From NCBI GenBank assembly GCA_022747635.1, contig JAKTNV010000007.1, forward strand, positions 5,583,405 through 5,647,404: a stretch of 64,000 nucleotides of DNA, in the 5' to 3' direction. Made by a program: the position numbers and the translations under genes. Below, in pieces: positions 38,976-51,339 of the stretch. The notes under the pieces were generated by a model. It was given only the letters and a program-made list of their open reading frames with translations. It did no database searches and was not told the DNA's origin. Positions within the stretch are counted from its first letter, which is position 1. Each line of letters opens with the position of its first letter. The stretch comes from Hetaerina americana. Taxonomy: Eukaryota > Arthropoda > Insecta > Odonata > Calopterygidae.

Positions 38976-41590
38976 TTACCCCTTCATCCATTTTTCCTAC
39001 CTCCATAGGATTGCTCCCAACAAACCCCTGTCCTCGCCAACCATTCCTCATTTGTGTTCTTCTCTGTCCATTTCACCTTCTCCATTCTTCTCCACACCCA
39101 CATTTCAAAAGCCTCCAATCTACTTTTATCACCCTGCTTCAGTGACCACGTTTCCGCTCCGTACACGCTCCATATCAAAGTTTTGACGAGTCTTTTCTTA
39201 ACATTCCTACTCAACGTCCCTTTCATCAACTCCCTCCTCCTTGTGAAAGCCCCTTTGCCTAACGCAATTCTTCTCCTTACGTTCAGACTGCTTTGGTCGT
39301 GTTGATCCAAAACACGACTGAGATACGTAAAATGTTCCACCTTCTCCAGTTTTTGCCCTCCTATTTTAATGTTTATCTTAGCATTTGTCTTTCTGGAAAA
39401 TCGCATGATCTTTGTTCAATTAATATTAATTCTCATCCCATATATATTGCTCTAATTTTTCAGTTCGTCCTGCAATTCTTGCAACCCCTTGACGGACTGA
39501 CAAACTAGAGCTTAGTGATCAGCAAGCCTAACCGATTTTACGGATTCCCCGCCCGTTTCTAGTCGCTATTCCTCTCGATTAGTGATTAATTACTGCAATG
39601 GCATAGTGAGTGCCTCTCCCCTTCCTAAACCCAAACTAATCATACCCTAAGTAATCATTTGCCCAACTCTCTATCCTTTTGTTGATGATCCTGAGAAGAA
39701 CTATAGCTGGGTGGGACATCAAACTTATTGTGCTATAGCCCTCACATTGTGCAACCTTTGCCTTTTTTCGGAATAGGAACTAACACTGATCTCACACAGC
39801 CTTCCGGCTGGATAACTTCCTCATAGATGCTGCGAATCAATTCATTTAGATTCTTCCTCCCATATTTTCTTAAACCTTTTAGTAGTTCTGCAGGAATGTT
39901 GTCTACCCATAAGACCTTATTTGATTTCATCTCTCTTAATGCCCTTTCTGTCTCCTAGTCGAGTATGCCTGAGTCGAAGTTATCTTCATCTACGGGTATG
40001 CCATGTTCTCTTTCTATGTCTACGCTTCTTGGCTAAAGTTCTTCACCATACAGTTCTCCTATACATTCTTCTGCCTCTCTTGGATATTTTCTGTTTCAAA
40101 TACTATCTTAGCCGACTTATCTCTAAATGTCCTTCCCTTCTTACTTCCCGATAGAGATTTAACCTTGCTGTATAGCGCACCAATTTCACCCTTCCTCTGC
40201 AAACTTTCAATTCCCTCGCACTGCGTCTTCCACCATGCTTCTTTTGCTTTATTTGTTGCCCGCTTCAATTTATTGTTTCATTCTTTGTACTTCCTTTTGC
40301 CTAACTCTGTGTTTACATTCTTCCATTTTCTTCTCTCGTCTATCTTTCTCATTATCCCATCCGTGATCCATGGTTTCCTTGCCCATTTCCCATTAACGGT
40401 TCCTATAGTTTCTTTTGCGGCTTTCGATATCCCTTTATAGACACATTCCCATTTTCTTCGATAGTACTTAGCTCTTTACTCTCATCCATGATTATCTCTA
40501 CAGCCTGCTGATACACCATCCTTGTCAATCCATTTAATGCTTCTACATTCCATTTCCTAGGCCACCGTCCCCCTATAATCTATTTGAAACGGGCGCTACA
40601 TTTCTTATCTTCTAACTAAATTGTGATCAGAGTCCGCTTCCACTCCCGGGCGAATTGATCACATTGTTCCTAAATCTGTGCCTAACCAGAATATAATCTA
40701 GCTGATACCTCTCTGAGTCACCTGTCATTTTCCAAGCGTACCTACGCCTTTTGAGGTGTCTAAACCAAGTGTTGGTGACGAATAACCCCTGCATCCGGCA
40801 GAATTCGATTGCTTTCCCCCGAGGTCATTCCTCGTGCCTAAACCGTAGTCCCTTACCTCATCACCATCTCTTCCGTCGCATTCCAATCCCCCATCACTAT
40901 CAAATATTTCCCTGGAGTAACACACGCGATTGTGCCCTCTAACTGATCCTATCGACTTCTTACCCCTTTTGATTGCTCGGTGGCATATATACCTGAACAA
41001 TGACCAATTTCGTTGGTTCTGCTTTCATCTTTACTAGTAATCTTCTATCCGTTGTTTGTTCTATGTTGAGTGCGCTTTTTCCTCCCTCTAAATGCAATAT
41101 TAAGGCACCCTTTTTTGTCTCTCGTCCCCTCCGCTGTATATTATTGTATAATAATCACTCCAGTAATATCCACTTTTCAGCCACCTCAACTCGCATTGAC
41201 TTAAAATATCTATATTCCCCCTTTACATCTCTCGCTTAATATTCTCTAATTTTCCTGTCGTTAACATTGTCCTAATATTCCAAGTTTTTAGTCTAAGTAG
41301 TTTAGTTTACTTCTTCACGGTATTGTCTTGAAGATGTTGGTTTTCCTTTGTAAGGGTTTTTTGAGGTGATGTCCGCGGAAGCCTCGCCTTTCCCGCTGCC
41401 GGGCAGGACAAACCGCTGATTGGGCCGAGTCCCGTGGTTGCCAGGACTCATTCTCTCTACACTTTCCATCATAAAATTCTTGGGAATGATAATTGAGGTG
41501 GTTTCCCGTGGCCTACCTCAATAGTGATTTTAGCGTGACACCATCACTCAATGGCCGCCCCACTGGGGTCAGACACCATTGTGTAAACAA
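38976..41590 (-). pseudogene. RTE LINE copy 2 endonuclease-RT polyprotein, decayed
   Basis: Minus-strand remnants run from C- to N-terminus with increasing coordinate. 38984-39406 carries the C-terminus (NVKKRLVKTLIWSVYGAETW, RLEAFEMWVWRRMEKVKW). 39742-39930 carries DNIPAELLKGLRKYGRKN and VRSVLVPIPKKGKG (RT start). 40059-40268 is the linker before the RT (AWWKTQCEGIESLQRKGEI). 40725-41000 carries GDEVRDYGLGTRNDLGGKQ, which matches the apurinic-type endonuclease of RTE elements near its 'N..G..L' region. Stops and frameshifts separate these blocks, so it is dead. It shows that the family has an endonuclease, which copy 1 lacks. Confidence 0.75.
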
Positions 41591-42900
41591 ATGCATGACA
41601 ATTATTACTATTTCGAAAATAATATTCATATCAATAATTGTCAATAAAATATTAAACTGAAACATGATCAAATAACAAAATTTCCGAGCCAAATATTTTG
41701 AATGTTATCAATTATATCGATCCGATTCCAAGCCAAGGTCAAATAGTTATGACTTAATTTCAATTGTTGGTTCTCTTTTTAAGAGTTTTCCATGATTTCA
41801 TACTAAATTCGAAAATGTAAAAATAGTATTTACGTCAAATAATATATTATATTTAAGAAGGTAGAAATTTACCTTCAGTTTTCCTCTGTAAATGGACTAG
41901 TGAGGCAAGCAAATCTTTTAAACCGTTTAAATCCTATTTATCGTTTTACACTAGGCATGGAAAGTAAATACTTATCATGACACCATTAAGGAGGGGACAG
42001 ATCGACAGAGTTACGGACGGGTGGAATTCAATGATCACCATAATAGAAAATCTGAACAATTTAATATAATTAAGTGACATTTATGTAATATGATAAATAA
42101 AACAGAAATCAAATCGAAAGATATTTTGCAGAGAATATTTTTCTCAAATTGAGTACACATAAAAAATGAAATTATAAAATTAAATAACTCAGTTACGGGA
42201 AATGAAAAAAACGTGATTTACAGTCATACGTCAAAATAATCACCCTTTACGCAAGCTGCTCACTTCACATTGAAAAATTGATTTGCATAAAATAAATCTT
42301 TCGACAAAGGCAGACTAACGGAGATGAATTTATCGAATAAATCTTGATAAAGAAAGCCTGCAAAATGTATTAGAATTTTATTGATCTCTCCTGAAACTCT
42401 CAAGCCCCGAGTTAGAAAACGTGAGTCCGCAGAAAGGAGGACTGAAAGTGCGAAACAGGACATGGCCAGCGTAAGTTACCAATGGCGAGGGAGAGCTTGA
42501 TGTATGGACTCAGCAGCATCTGCCTCGAAATGTCCCGAAAGAACTTCTTCCCGTCGGTGTGATCGGGTATGCGAGCGGAGGGCCGGCGGGGGGGGGGAGG
42601 TGGGAGGGCGGGGAATATTACAATGGAGTCGGGACGCTTCACGGGAGAGATGATACTGTGTAGTAGTTGCCATGGATACGGCCAGGCCAGCGGACAGGTC
42701 CAGGGGGAGTGGGAGGGGTTTTGGGGAAGGGAAGGAGCCATTGCCCCGGAGGGCAAGCGTGGAGGAATTCCGTTGCGACAGGGAAACACATAAGGAGGGA
42801 ATGGTCGATTTTATTCGTCCAAAATAACCCCAAAAAATAGCCAAATTTGGCCTTCTAAATAGGAGTTAAAAAAAACGAGGTCAGGGAAGAAGCACTCAAT
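41591..42900. other. no recognisable gene; GC-rich patch
   Basis: AT-rich DNA apart from a G-rich patch at about 42560-42790 with open frames on both strands and no recognised domain. Confidence 0.45.
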
Positions 42901-42904
42901 ACCT

Positions 42905-42980
42905 AATATGGGTAAGAGGAAACCCACCATGGCGGGAATCGACCCCTTGACCCAAAGCAGGGGAAGACGTTAAGCCACGA
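42905..42980 (-). mobile_element. tRNA-derived SINE head (minus strand)
   Basis: On the minus strand, GGGGTCGATTCCCGCC (complement of 42931-42946) matches a Pol III B box. TGGCTTAACGTCTTCCCC upstream resembles an A box. It is not a complete tRNA. Only the head is recognisable. A perfect inverted repeat begins at 42982, directly on its 5' side. Confidence 0.5.
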
Positions 42981-42981
42981 C

Positions 42982-43038
42982 AACTGATACAGACTATGCA
43001 AAAATTTAGGTAACATTGTTGCATAGTCTGTATCAGTT
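42982..43038. repeat. perfect 20-bp inverted repeat
   Basis: AACTGATACAGACTATGCAA at 42982-43001 is followed, after a 17-bp loop, by its exact reverse complement at 43019-43038. It abuts the SINE-like sequence. No coding content. It could be a tiny MITE end pair, a hairpin from template-switch repair, or a regulatory hairpin. Confidence 0.9.
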
Positions 43039-43344
43039 ATTATGCATGCAATAATTTACACATGCTAACATTCACTAAAGCACATTGACCTATCTTTTGG
43101 CAATATTACGTATCAACTCCACAGAGCGTATCGCAAGATTGGAATTCGTCGTGGGCCCGCAAATACTCAAACTTAAGTCATTCTGCATGATATTTCGGAT
43201 GTCAGGGAATGAGGGGAAGAGCACTTGGGTCAGATTAGACTATCTCACTCCCTTTCTTCAATTCTTGATTTCAGGATTTACCCTTAACTATACAATCAAT
43301 CTCTGAGTCCACGACTAGGGCTTGTTCTTTCGCACACAACTTTT
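43039..43344. other. no recognisable gene
   Basis: Single-copy-looking AT-rich DNA up to the LINE A tail. Confidence 0.5.
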
Positions 43345-44780
43345 CTACATCTACATCTACATAATACCCCGCAAGCTGCCGCAAGGGCGTGTGGCGGGGG
43401 GTGTTAGGTCACCAACCGTAAAAAAGAAAAATACCACATGCAAAAAAAAACACGGAAAATTACACCCACAGCAGCGCACACACTCATGCAAAAATCCCTT
43501 CATCCAATACTCATGCAAACACATATACCGCAAAACAACTAAAAAACTGCACCCCATGATGCAGCACGAAAGACATTCTACAACACGGAAGCCAGGACAC
43601 AACAAGCAAGAAATTGAAACATCACTACCACATGAAAATGCACCACGAAACACTCGACCCCCAAAGAGTCTCTAATTGGCAGGGAATGCGACCCAACGTT
43701 GCAGGTAGCAGGAATTTGCCCCCGCGGAGAGGGACGAGGGATTGAAAGGGAAACTTAAAAACAGATGAACAGAACATGAATGAGGTCATTCGGAAAGAAT
43801 GGGTTATTATAGCAAAACACATAAGGTTAGTGGAAGAGCATGCATTTAAATACAACTAATTATTTTTTAGACGCTGAGGGTGGCAAGTGGAATTTTTGCT
43901 ATCTATAACCCTGCAGTTGCTATCCCGTATTGTCCGTGGGAAGAAGGAGTCCTTGAGTCGGCTAGTTCTGGCATCTATTTCCCGAATTTTATATGCATGA
44001 TCCAAGCGACTAATGTATGTAGGAGTACGAATAATTTGCGAGACCTCGGTGCTGAAACATGCGGATCTAAATTTATTTAATAATTTCAATCTTGCATTGA
44101 ATCGTCTCTCAGCCAATGATTCCCACCCCAAATCCATGAGCATTTCGGTAACGCTTTGCGTTTTATCGTAGGAATTTTTTACAAAACGGGCTGCCCTGCG
44201 TTGAACCTTCTCAATTTCCCGAATGAGACCTTTTTCACTCGGATCCCACACGCTGCATGCGTATTCTAAATGAGGCCTTACAAGAGCGTGGTAACAACGT
44301 TCCTTGACCTTCGAGTCACTTTTGCCGACAATGGGTCTAATGAATCCCAATTTTTTATATGCTTGACCGCAGACTTTACGTATGTGAGTCCCCCAAGTTA
44401 AGTCTTTTGTGAATGTGACACCTAGGTATTTCACCGTATCAACTACTGCTAGGTCACCTCCAGCTAATTTGTAAGCAAATCCCGTTTAAAGAAATTTACC
44501 ACTGAACATTTATTATAATTTAGAGTCAATCCCCAGTTAGAACACCATTTAGTAATGCAATCTAAATCCTGCTCTAGAATAAAACGATCCTCATCCCCAG
44601 ATATCTCCCGATAGATCACCGTGTCATCCGCGAACATCCTAATTTTACTTTTCACTTCGCGGTTCAAATCGTTAACAAAAATCAAGAAAAGCAACGGCCC
44701 GATCACACTTCCCTGAGGTACCCCCGACGTGACTCGAACGCTGTCGGACTTTCCTGATCGTCTGGACAATGAACTCGTGA
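43345..44780 (-). mobile_element. LINE family A copy 4 (longest uninterrupted copy)
   Basis: The plus strand begins with the tail CTACATCTACATCTACATAA, then the GC-rich terminus, 3' UTR and coding region to about 44780, where the element is 5'-truncated. It serves as the reference showing that copy 2 was split by LINE B. No clear TSD was found. Confidence 0.85.
43856..44769 (-). pseudogene. LINE A reverse transcriptase with small deletion
   Basis: The upstream part (44464-44769) reads VTSGVPQGSVIGPLLFLIFV and then RMFADDTVIYREISGDE (catalytic DD present), WCSNWGLTLNYNKCSVVNFF. The downstream part (43856-44434) carries YLGVTFTKDLTWGTH through SFFPRTIRDSN. They are out of frame because about 7 bases present in copy 2 (near 37307) are missing near 44486. 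The first catalytic Asp and the endonuclease are lost by 5' truncation. Otherwise well preserved, implying recent insertion. Confidence 0.88.
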
Positions 44781-46035
44781 GTCGACTGTAGAGTGAGAAA
44801 TCTCAAAATTCAAGATGTAAAGGAGACCACGACGATGCAAACAAAAGCCTCGCATTGACAAAAAGTTTCTGGAGAAGATCAATATTCCTGAAGAATTGAA
44901 AAATAAATATAAAGAATGACAATAGGAAAAACGAATGCTTCATTCCTTACATGCATAGCAATAGAATTCTCCTCATTCAACAGGGCAAAATACTAAATAT
45001 TGGAAATACTTAGTGAATCGGTTTAATTTTATTCCATAATTTAACTTGTATAATCCTCTGATGAGAGCAGTAATTGACGGAAACGGATATGAAAATGTTA
45101 AGCGATCCACTTCGGTCGGGTATTTTGAAAAAATTACCAATTAATCATTTTAAATGCAAGAGTATTGAGATTAATCAAAATCGGAATAATATATAAGAAC
45201 ATCTACAAATATACTTTTTTCAATGCTGAGAGATTCGAAGCCAGTGATGCATGAAATCACTGGCTGCCCCAAAAAAATTACGAGCATAGCATAAGTGCAA
45301 TGCACTAATCCGTTTTACGTCGAATAAAAATTTTTGAAATCCACTTTTCCCGAAAATGTGCATTTTAAAACGGCGCAATTTGAATTTCGTGGATTAAAAG
45401 AGTCCAATTAAAAACAATTTTTTTTTTAAACGGAAACTTTGCGTTTCGAGCAAATAATTCTGCGAACTCAAAAGTGCCCATTCACGAAGGAGATGGGGAA
45501 AATTAAAATCTGATGGATCGGCGCGCTTAAACGTCGAGTTTTAACCGTCCATAGGTGCTCTTCTAAATGTCACTCAGGGACGGTGGAATAATGCGGACAG
45601 CCTTAATCGAAAGAAAATTGAGAATGGGGCGAATGAAGACGCGGTGCGGAGGGGGGCGAGGGGAGCGCCGGGAAAAAGTGCTCGCGCTCAGCGGAGAGCG
45701 TGGGATCGGCAGAGCAGAATACATTTGGGGAAAGGCAATAAATGCGAAGAATCCATTGAGAGGAATCCATGAGGAAAATTAAGGAGAGATTGAGAATGCT
45801 TGACATAGAAATATTGGGGCCGCGACTTAAAAATTTCCCGAATACGCACTCTCAATAATCAATATGGACATCATACAATATGTTGAAATAAAAAACACAA
45901 GCGCCCTTCATCTTGCATGAGAATTGAATAAAAAATAATTACCACATAACAGAATTAATATCACGTGACTTTGCCTACATACATACATGCATGGGCTTGA
46001 TGCCGAATTATTATTATATATACACATCACACAAA
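44781..46035. other. no recognisable gene
   Basis: AT-rich DNA. A GC-richer patch at about 45560-45720 has no recognised coding content. Confidence 0.5.
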
Positions 46036-46039
46036 AATA

Positions 46040-46087
<48 letters not shown>
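46040..46087. repeat. (TA)n microsatellite
   Basis: Pure TA run. A second short TATATATGATATATATA run follows at 46290-46312, on the other side of the inverted repeat. Confidence 0.95.
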
Positions 46088-46089
<2 letters not shown>

Positions 46090-46098
46090 ATATATATG

Positions 46099-46248
46099 AC
46101 ACTTAGCACTAGTGGACACAGACAAAAACACAGAAACACACAAAAAAGAGACTCACTATTTTTCGAATTTTCGGTGGTCGTTGCCACCTTTATCAAGGAA
46201 GAGAGGGACAGAACTGTGTTTTTGTCTGTGACCACTAGTGCTAAGTGT
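46099..46248. repeat. 35-bp terminal inverted repeats around an 80-bp core
   Basis: The left arm at 46099-46133 begins ACACTTAGCACTAGTGGACA. The right arm at 46214-46248 is its reverse complement with one mismatch. The core, read on the minus strand, has TTGATAAAGGTGGCAACG, CCACCGAAAATTCG. This recalls the stem-loop-GAAA end of PLEs and resembles 26638-26731. It may be two PLE ends in inverted orientation rather than a DNA transposon. It lies between two TA runs. Confidence 0.6.
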
Positions 46249-46329
46249 TATACATTATTATTCACGTCCGTGAGACTTTCAAAAAGTGATATATATATAT
46301 GATATATATATAAGTATACATATATTATT

Positions 46330-46674
46330 ATTGAAAGGAAAACAAACCAGGAAGTACTAGGCATGGTGGGGGGAGAGAGGTGTTTGCTGGAAGCAATCCT
46401 TAGGAGACAGGGAAAATGGATGAAAAGCATATTGATCGGCAATGGGATGTTGAAGACTGTAATATATGGGAGAATGTTAGGCAAACGAGGAAAGGGCAGG
46501 AATAGAACAGGGATGTTGGGCGGGATGAAGGGAGGAAGGAAGTGCTCAGAGATGACGAGGGACTTCATGTAAAGTAGGTTGCTGGATTGTGTTTTGTTAG
46601 GAGATATTCATTTGGTAGTTGTGCCCGTCCAAAACCTACCTTAACCGGTAGATAACCTAATAGTAATATTATTA
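46330..46674 (+). mobile_element. RTE LINE 3' fragment, copy 3
   Basis: The frame reads VGGERCLLEAILRRQGKWMK and then LGKRGKGRNRTGMLGGMKGG. This is the extreme C-terminus of the RTE polyprotein (compare 10341-10560 on the minus strand). The 3' end AACCTACCTTAACCGGTAGA is followed by an AATAGTAATATTATTATT tail at about 46657-46674. 5'-truncated. Confidence 0.8.
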
Positions 46675-47170
46675 TTGGTAATCTACCGGTTGAGGTATGG
46701 TTTGATGAACACTAGCTACCGAACGGTAAAGCGACATTTTCTTTACATCTCTAAACAAAACATAACCTAACATCACATAGCTCGTATTACAACAAGCCCC
46801 ACTTCAATTCCGCATACTTCCTTCCTCCCTTTATTCCGTCCAACATCCCTATCCTATTCCTTTCCTTTCCTCGTTTGCCTAACACTCCATCACAGCCTTC
46901 AACGACCCATTTGCTAATCGAAATACTCGATCGTTCCTGATTCCTTTCATATTTCTCCCTGCAATTCTCCCTCCTCCCTAACCTAGCCTCAAACCTCCTC
47001 GTTTGTTTTACTTTCTGTCCACTTCGCCTTCTCCATTCCTTCTCCACACACACATTTCTAAGTCTTCCAATCTACGTATATTTTGTTATCCTGCTTCAGC
47101 GCCCATGTTTCCGCGCCGCTCAAAAACCACGCTGCGTGTGCAAGTTTTGACGAATCTTTTGTTAAAATCC
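46675..47170 (-). mobile_element. RTE LINE 3' fragment, copy 4, tail-to-tail with copy 3
   Basis: Starts on the plus strand with GGTAATCTACCGGTTGAGG, the RTE 3' end in minus orientation. It continues into the C-terminal coding remnant, with LGKRGKERNRIGMLDGIKGG on the minus strand (46787-47053). It shares the A/T tail tract with copy 3, so the two meet tail to tail. Homology fades near 47170. Confidence 0.78.
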
Positions 47171-50100
47171 AACGTATTAACTCGAATCAATTATTAGTCC
47201 GATTTGACAACATGTGCAGTTTTCTATATTACAGTGAATTTCCACTGAACTAGAATAATTTTGAATCCTTTAGCAGCAAATAAAATTGCTCAGGTACTCG
47301 AAAAATCCTAATGACGAAAATCTGAAATCAAGAATAGCAGCAAAAACCTCTCGCCAAATTACCGCAAAATTTCTATTTTAGGATTAAAACATTCTTCAAT
47401 GCTACAATAAGAATTTGAGACTAACACAAAGTCCATTCTCCGATAATGTTGTCTCCAACACGGAATTATTAGCGTAATATTTCCATACGACTGATTTCCT
47501 TCGGGATGGAAATCTCTGGTTATCGATAATGGAAAATTATGCGAAATTGAGTGAAACAATAATGTATGAATTTGAAGAGACGAGGAATTAAACGAATAGG
47601 TAAATAAATGAGGCATCATAACATTCATAGACTGTTGCGCGGATATAAGTACTGTTCTCGCTAGGACGGACCGTCAAGGTGGAGGCATCGGTCTCGAGGG
47701 CTCACAGATAAAAGTTCAACAGTGATCTTGTTGAAATTTTGCAAGAGACGCAATGCAGAATGTCAGTTCCCATGCCCCTAGAATTAATACATGTACATAC
47801 TCGGGAAGGTAGACGTGGTGGTACGAATATCTAAGCCATTATCAGAAGACGAACGCAAGAAAATGTCTCCAACAGCTCCCTTCGCTTATTTATTTGAAGA
47901 ACACGTCGCCAATGGTCGGCGGGGAGTCCCAACATCTCGAAGTCACAAGACAAGTGAAGTGTTGGTTGCCATAGGACCACATGAGAAATAGCTAAACCTC
48001 GAATCGTCATTTTTCACCGGGATAACTTCTTACGTGCATTGTTTAAAACTCTCACTTTCCAAATGCTTAGGATTGATGATGTTATTTTGACGGTGCGGAT
48101 GCCTAGCACGGGGGCCCCTCCGACGTGGATTTAAAACCCACCGAGCCCGGGAAATGACATCTTCCTTGAACTCACCGGACGAAATAGGATGCTGGCCGGA
48201 AAAAAATACATAATCGGTGCCTGTCCGACGGGATGATAGAGTTGGATAAAGTTTATTTTACCGATAAAGGTTGAGAGGTGATGAGGGTTTAAGATGTAGT
48301 ACAGCCGAGTCCTTCGACCGTGCCTAAATTCTTGAGACGGCGTTTTTAAGTTCCAAGGTGAGCTGGTATGCCACGTCTCAAACTCCGCCCACCTTAGTCA
48401 CCAAACGTGAGTCTCATCGCGCAGCCAACACCGCAGGTTTAGGGGTCCAGTATACCTCTAATTCGTCATCACATTCTCCTGAGGTCACCTCCCTAATCCA
48501 GGTGCCACCTCAAGGCATCGTCCTCATACCCCTTGCCCCCCCTGCGCCCCCCCAATACCCTCCTTCTCCCTCCCATCCCTCTCTTTTCCCTAGCTAGGGC
48601 GGATCAGCGCAGCCTCACTCGGCCCCTCTACCATGGGGGGCGGCCCACGGCCACCGTCGATGCGGAGGAGCTCGGGGTTTCCACAACGGCGGGCATTCGA
48701 TTCGGCGCGGAACAAAAACCACTCGCCTCCTGCCACAAGAGCAATAACCAAAACGACACGCCCACCTACTCGATCATGAGTCCTCGATTTCTTCGACGGC
48801 GAAATCGATTTCCGGATGAGGAAAACAACGGCAAGGCTGATTCCTTCAGGAATCAAGGTGATATTCCATTTATGCTGTTATATGTATACTACATACTAAC
48901 TCCATATTTACAAGAATTCAAATAATATTAGGTCACCTATCAGTCTAAAGTCAATTTCGAAATATTTGGCAGGCTATGATTACCTAGATTCCATTAGATC
49001 CTCGCAACAAATTATTATAAAAACATGACAGTGAATTCCACTGATGATAAAAACTCGGAATGCACGAGACTCGTGACATTAGAGGGTGTCAGGGGGTTTT
49101 TGTATAATTCACAAAATGCGCCTGGTGAGCTCATGGCTCAGATTTATATGGGAGGGCCACGCTTTTATGAAAACCCGTGATGCCGGATATTCATGACGCC
49201 CATATTTATTTATTTGGCGAGTGCGCACGAGCCGTGTTGCAAACCAGGGGCAGCAGAGGGAGTCGAAAGGGGGGGGGGTGGGGGTGGGAGCTATGCGGCT
49301 CCCTCACACCGAGTGCGTGATTCACAAATCACACAAAGGGCAGGATTCGACACACGAGGATTTTCAAAGTAGCCGGAGGACCTTGGAAGCTTTGCCTTGG
49401 CTTGAAAATCGTTACAGGGAATGATGAAGTGCGGTAATTTATCACCAATTATATCACATGCGGATTGAGTTAATAGAAGTTAGCATTTGCAGGAGTAAGT
49501 GTTGGGCAGTCATTTTGGAAGGTCGTCTACTTTCGCTCTCCTGGACAGCGATTGAATTGGAAAGAAATGGCTTCCAAATTTGGAGAGAACCAAGCGTAGT
49601 AATCAACTCTATTGAAAAAAGTTTAACTGTTTCATTGTTCTCCACTCTGATTTAGATATTCTGAGGCATTGCTTAACATTTTTGCACATTAAGCATGTAT
49701 TTTACGAAACGATGGTTTTTCTCACATGAACTAGTGGACTGTTACTATGGTCTCGTAATAAAAGAGTTGACGTTAATAACCTGGATCGTTAATAATAACT
49801 AGACAGAATAATTATACATGACCTGCAAATTGTTAATAACTATGCTTATTTTTATGATATCTTTCAGAAGAATTACTGACATTCAAGACAGAAAATCAGG
49901 CCCATAAGTCAATTAAAAAAATGCAAAACAGTTTCAAAGAGGGATGCAATTATCAACAGCTGTTACGCCGTTACAATGAAGTCATATCATATTCCTGTTG
50001 CTGCGTCACTGCTTCCACCATTCATCGACAATGTGACACCCCATCGAGGGATATTGGTCACCTTTGCACACTTCAAATAGAAATCTGTACGCACATTTCA

Positions 50101-50214
50101 TCTGAACTTCATTGAGAACACCTTAATGGAACGTAAGCGAAATTCCTGATATCACGGGGTGCCTTTAGCTGCTATATCTTTGAGTGACTACATCGGGCAT
50201 TCATTTTACTACTC
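47171..50214. other. no recognisable gene
   Basis: Mixed composition. About 48480-48800 is C-rich with long open frames on both strands and no recognised domain. A poly-G run lies near 49268-49285. Confidence 0.45.
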
Positions 50215-50680
50215 GAGTATGGGTTCTTCTTGAAGTTGGATTTATTACCGAATTGGGTCGAGTGCAGCGTAGAGGAGCTAGAATTGTGAAACGTTGTTAT
50301 GACAAACTGAGTAGCGTATAAAAATTATTAGAGGAGCTAGGTTTGGAATAACTCACGGAGTGAACGATAAAGCACAGATCAAATCTCTTGCGTAAATTGG
50401 AAGGAAGTCTCTTTAGCAGTGATGTTGATAATATACTATTACACCCATCGCACTAAGGGAGGTGGGATCATGTCAATAACATTAGAGGGAATAAGTGGAG
50501 AACAGATAAATTTGAAATTTCATTTTTTCCACGAATGAAAAGGGTCCAGAATAACGTTGACCGACCGTGTCGGGGTAAAGAGTATATGTGTCAAAAGGAG
50601 TCTGAGAGAAGCCATTCCCTACCGCACTTCCTAACGGCGGATTGCGAGTTACTACGTAATTCAACATGAAAATATAATGT
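50215..50680 (+). pseudogene. decayed CR1-group LINE, family C copy 3
   Basis: Remnants of ARIVKRCYDKL, then LLEELGLE and RKLEGSLFSSDVDN, then DKFEISFFPRMKR can be read with stops between. They match copies 1 and 2 in order. The 3' end is more diverged (CTACCGCACTTCCTAACGG). Only the RT C-terminus is left. Confidence 0.7.
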
Positions 50681-51339
50681 AAGTTCTTATGGTTCCCACA
50701 GTTCGCGAAAACCTATATTTCTATAAGAACTCAAAATAATACCATTTGTCCTCCATTAGTCAGTTTTTTCTACCACTGTTTCACCGAACACTATCTCCAT
50801 CGAACTAGACTAAATGGAGAATCTTTAATTAAGGGTTTAATACAGGAATCGATGGGAGGGCTAGACACCTAGATACAGGAGGTATTCCTTTGTTTTTGAA
50901 GATGTTTACCGAACAAAGACATTTAGGAGTACGGAGGAAAAGACGAAAAAATATAATCGATCAACTTGATGTGACTTATTTAGTAATAATATAAATGCTC
51001 AGATTAAATTAGAAATGGCAGGAGAGAACATGGCGTCGGCACTGAGTGGTCAATCTTTCCATTTTATTGTTAGTACTGCCCCCGCATTAACGAAACCACC
51101 CGATTATTTTTAAAGCAAATGCGTGAAAAGTACACCGAAGGCAACCGAGACTCCACACCGAATGCGGTCATCGAATCGATAACTTCCGGATAGTCCAAGA
51201 AGGCCACCGTTCATCTCTCGTCGCACATTGACAGAACACCTCAGGGTGACTGACCGCAGGGGGAACCGTCGGCGTGCCACACAGTCCGAGTGTTCCTTCA
51301 TTTCCGGAATGAATTTATATGGCCTGAATCAAACTGTTT
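50681..51339. other. no recognisable gene
   Basis: Nothing recognised. Confidence 0.5.

Larger units (their letters stand above)
33610..41590 (-). mobile_element. RTE LINE, copy 2: outer host of a nested insertion cluster
   Basis: RTE pieces on the minus strand lie at about 33610-33776 (3' end with ACCGGTTGTGGCAGG), 34213-34305 and 38976-41590. They are collinear with RTE copy 1 once the inserts are removed, giving about 2.9 kb. That is close to the length of a full RTE element and includes the endonuclease region missing from copy 1. The inserts are LINE A copy 1 and a PLE carrying LINE A copies 2 and 3 plus LINE B. The 5' edge is estimated from where similarity to a LINE leader fades. Confidence 0.75.

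Noticed and set aside
48090..48180. tRNA-like segment with GTGGATTTAAAACCCACC
   Set aside because: The boxes are too degenerate and no cloverleaf could be drawn.
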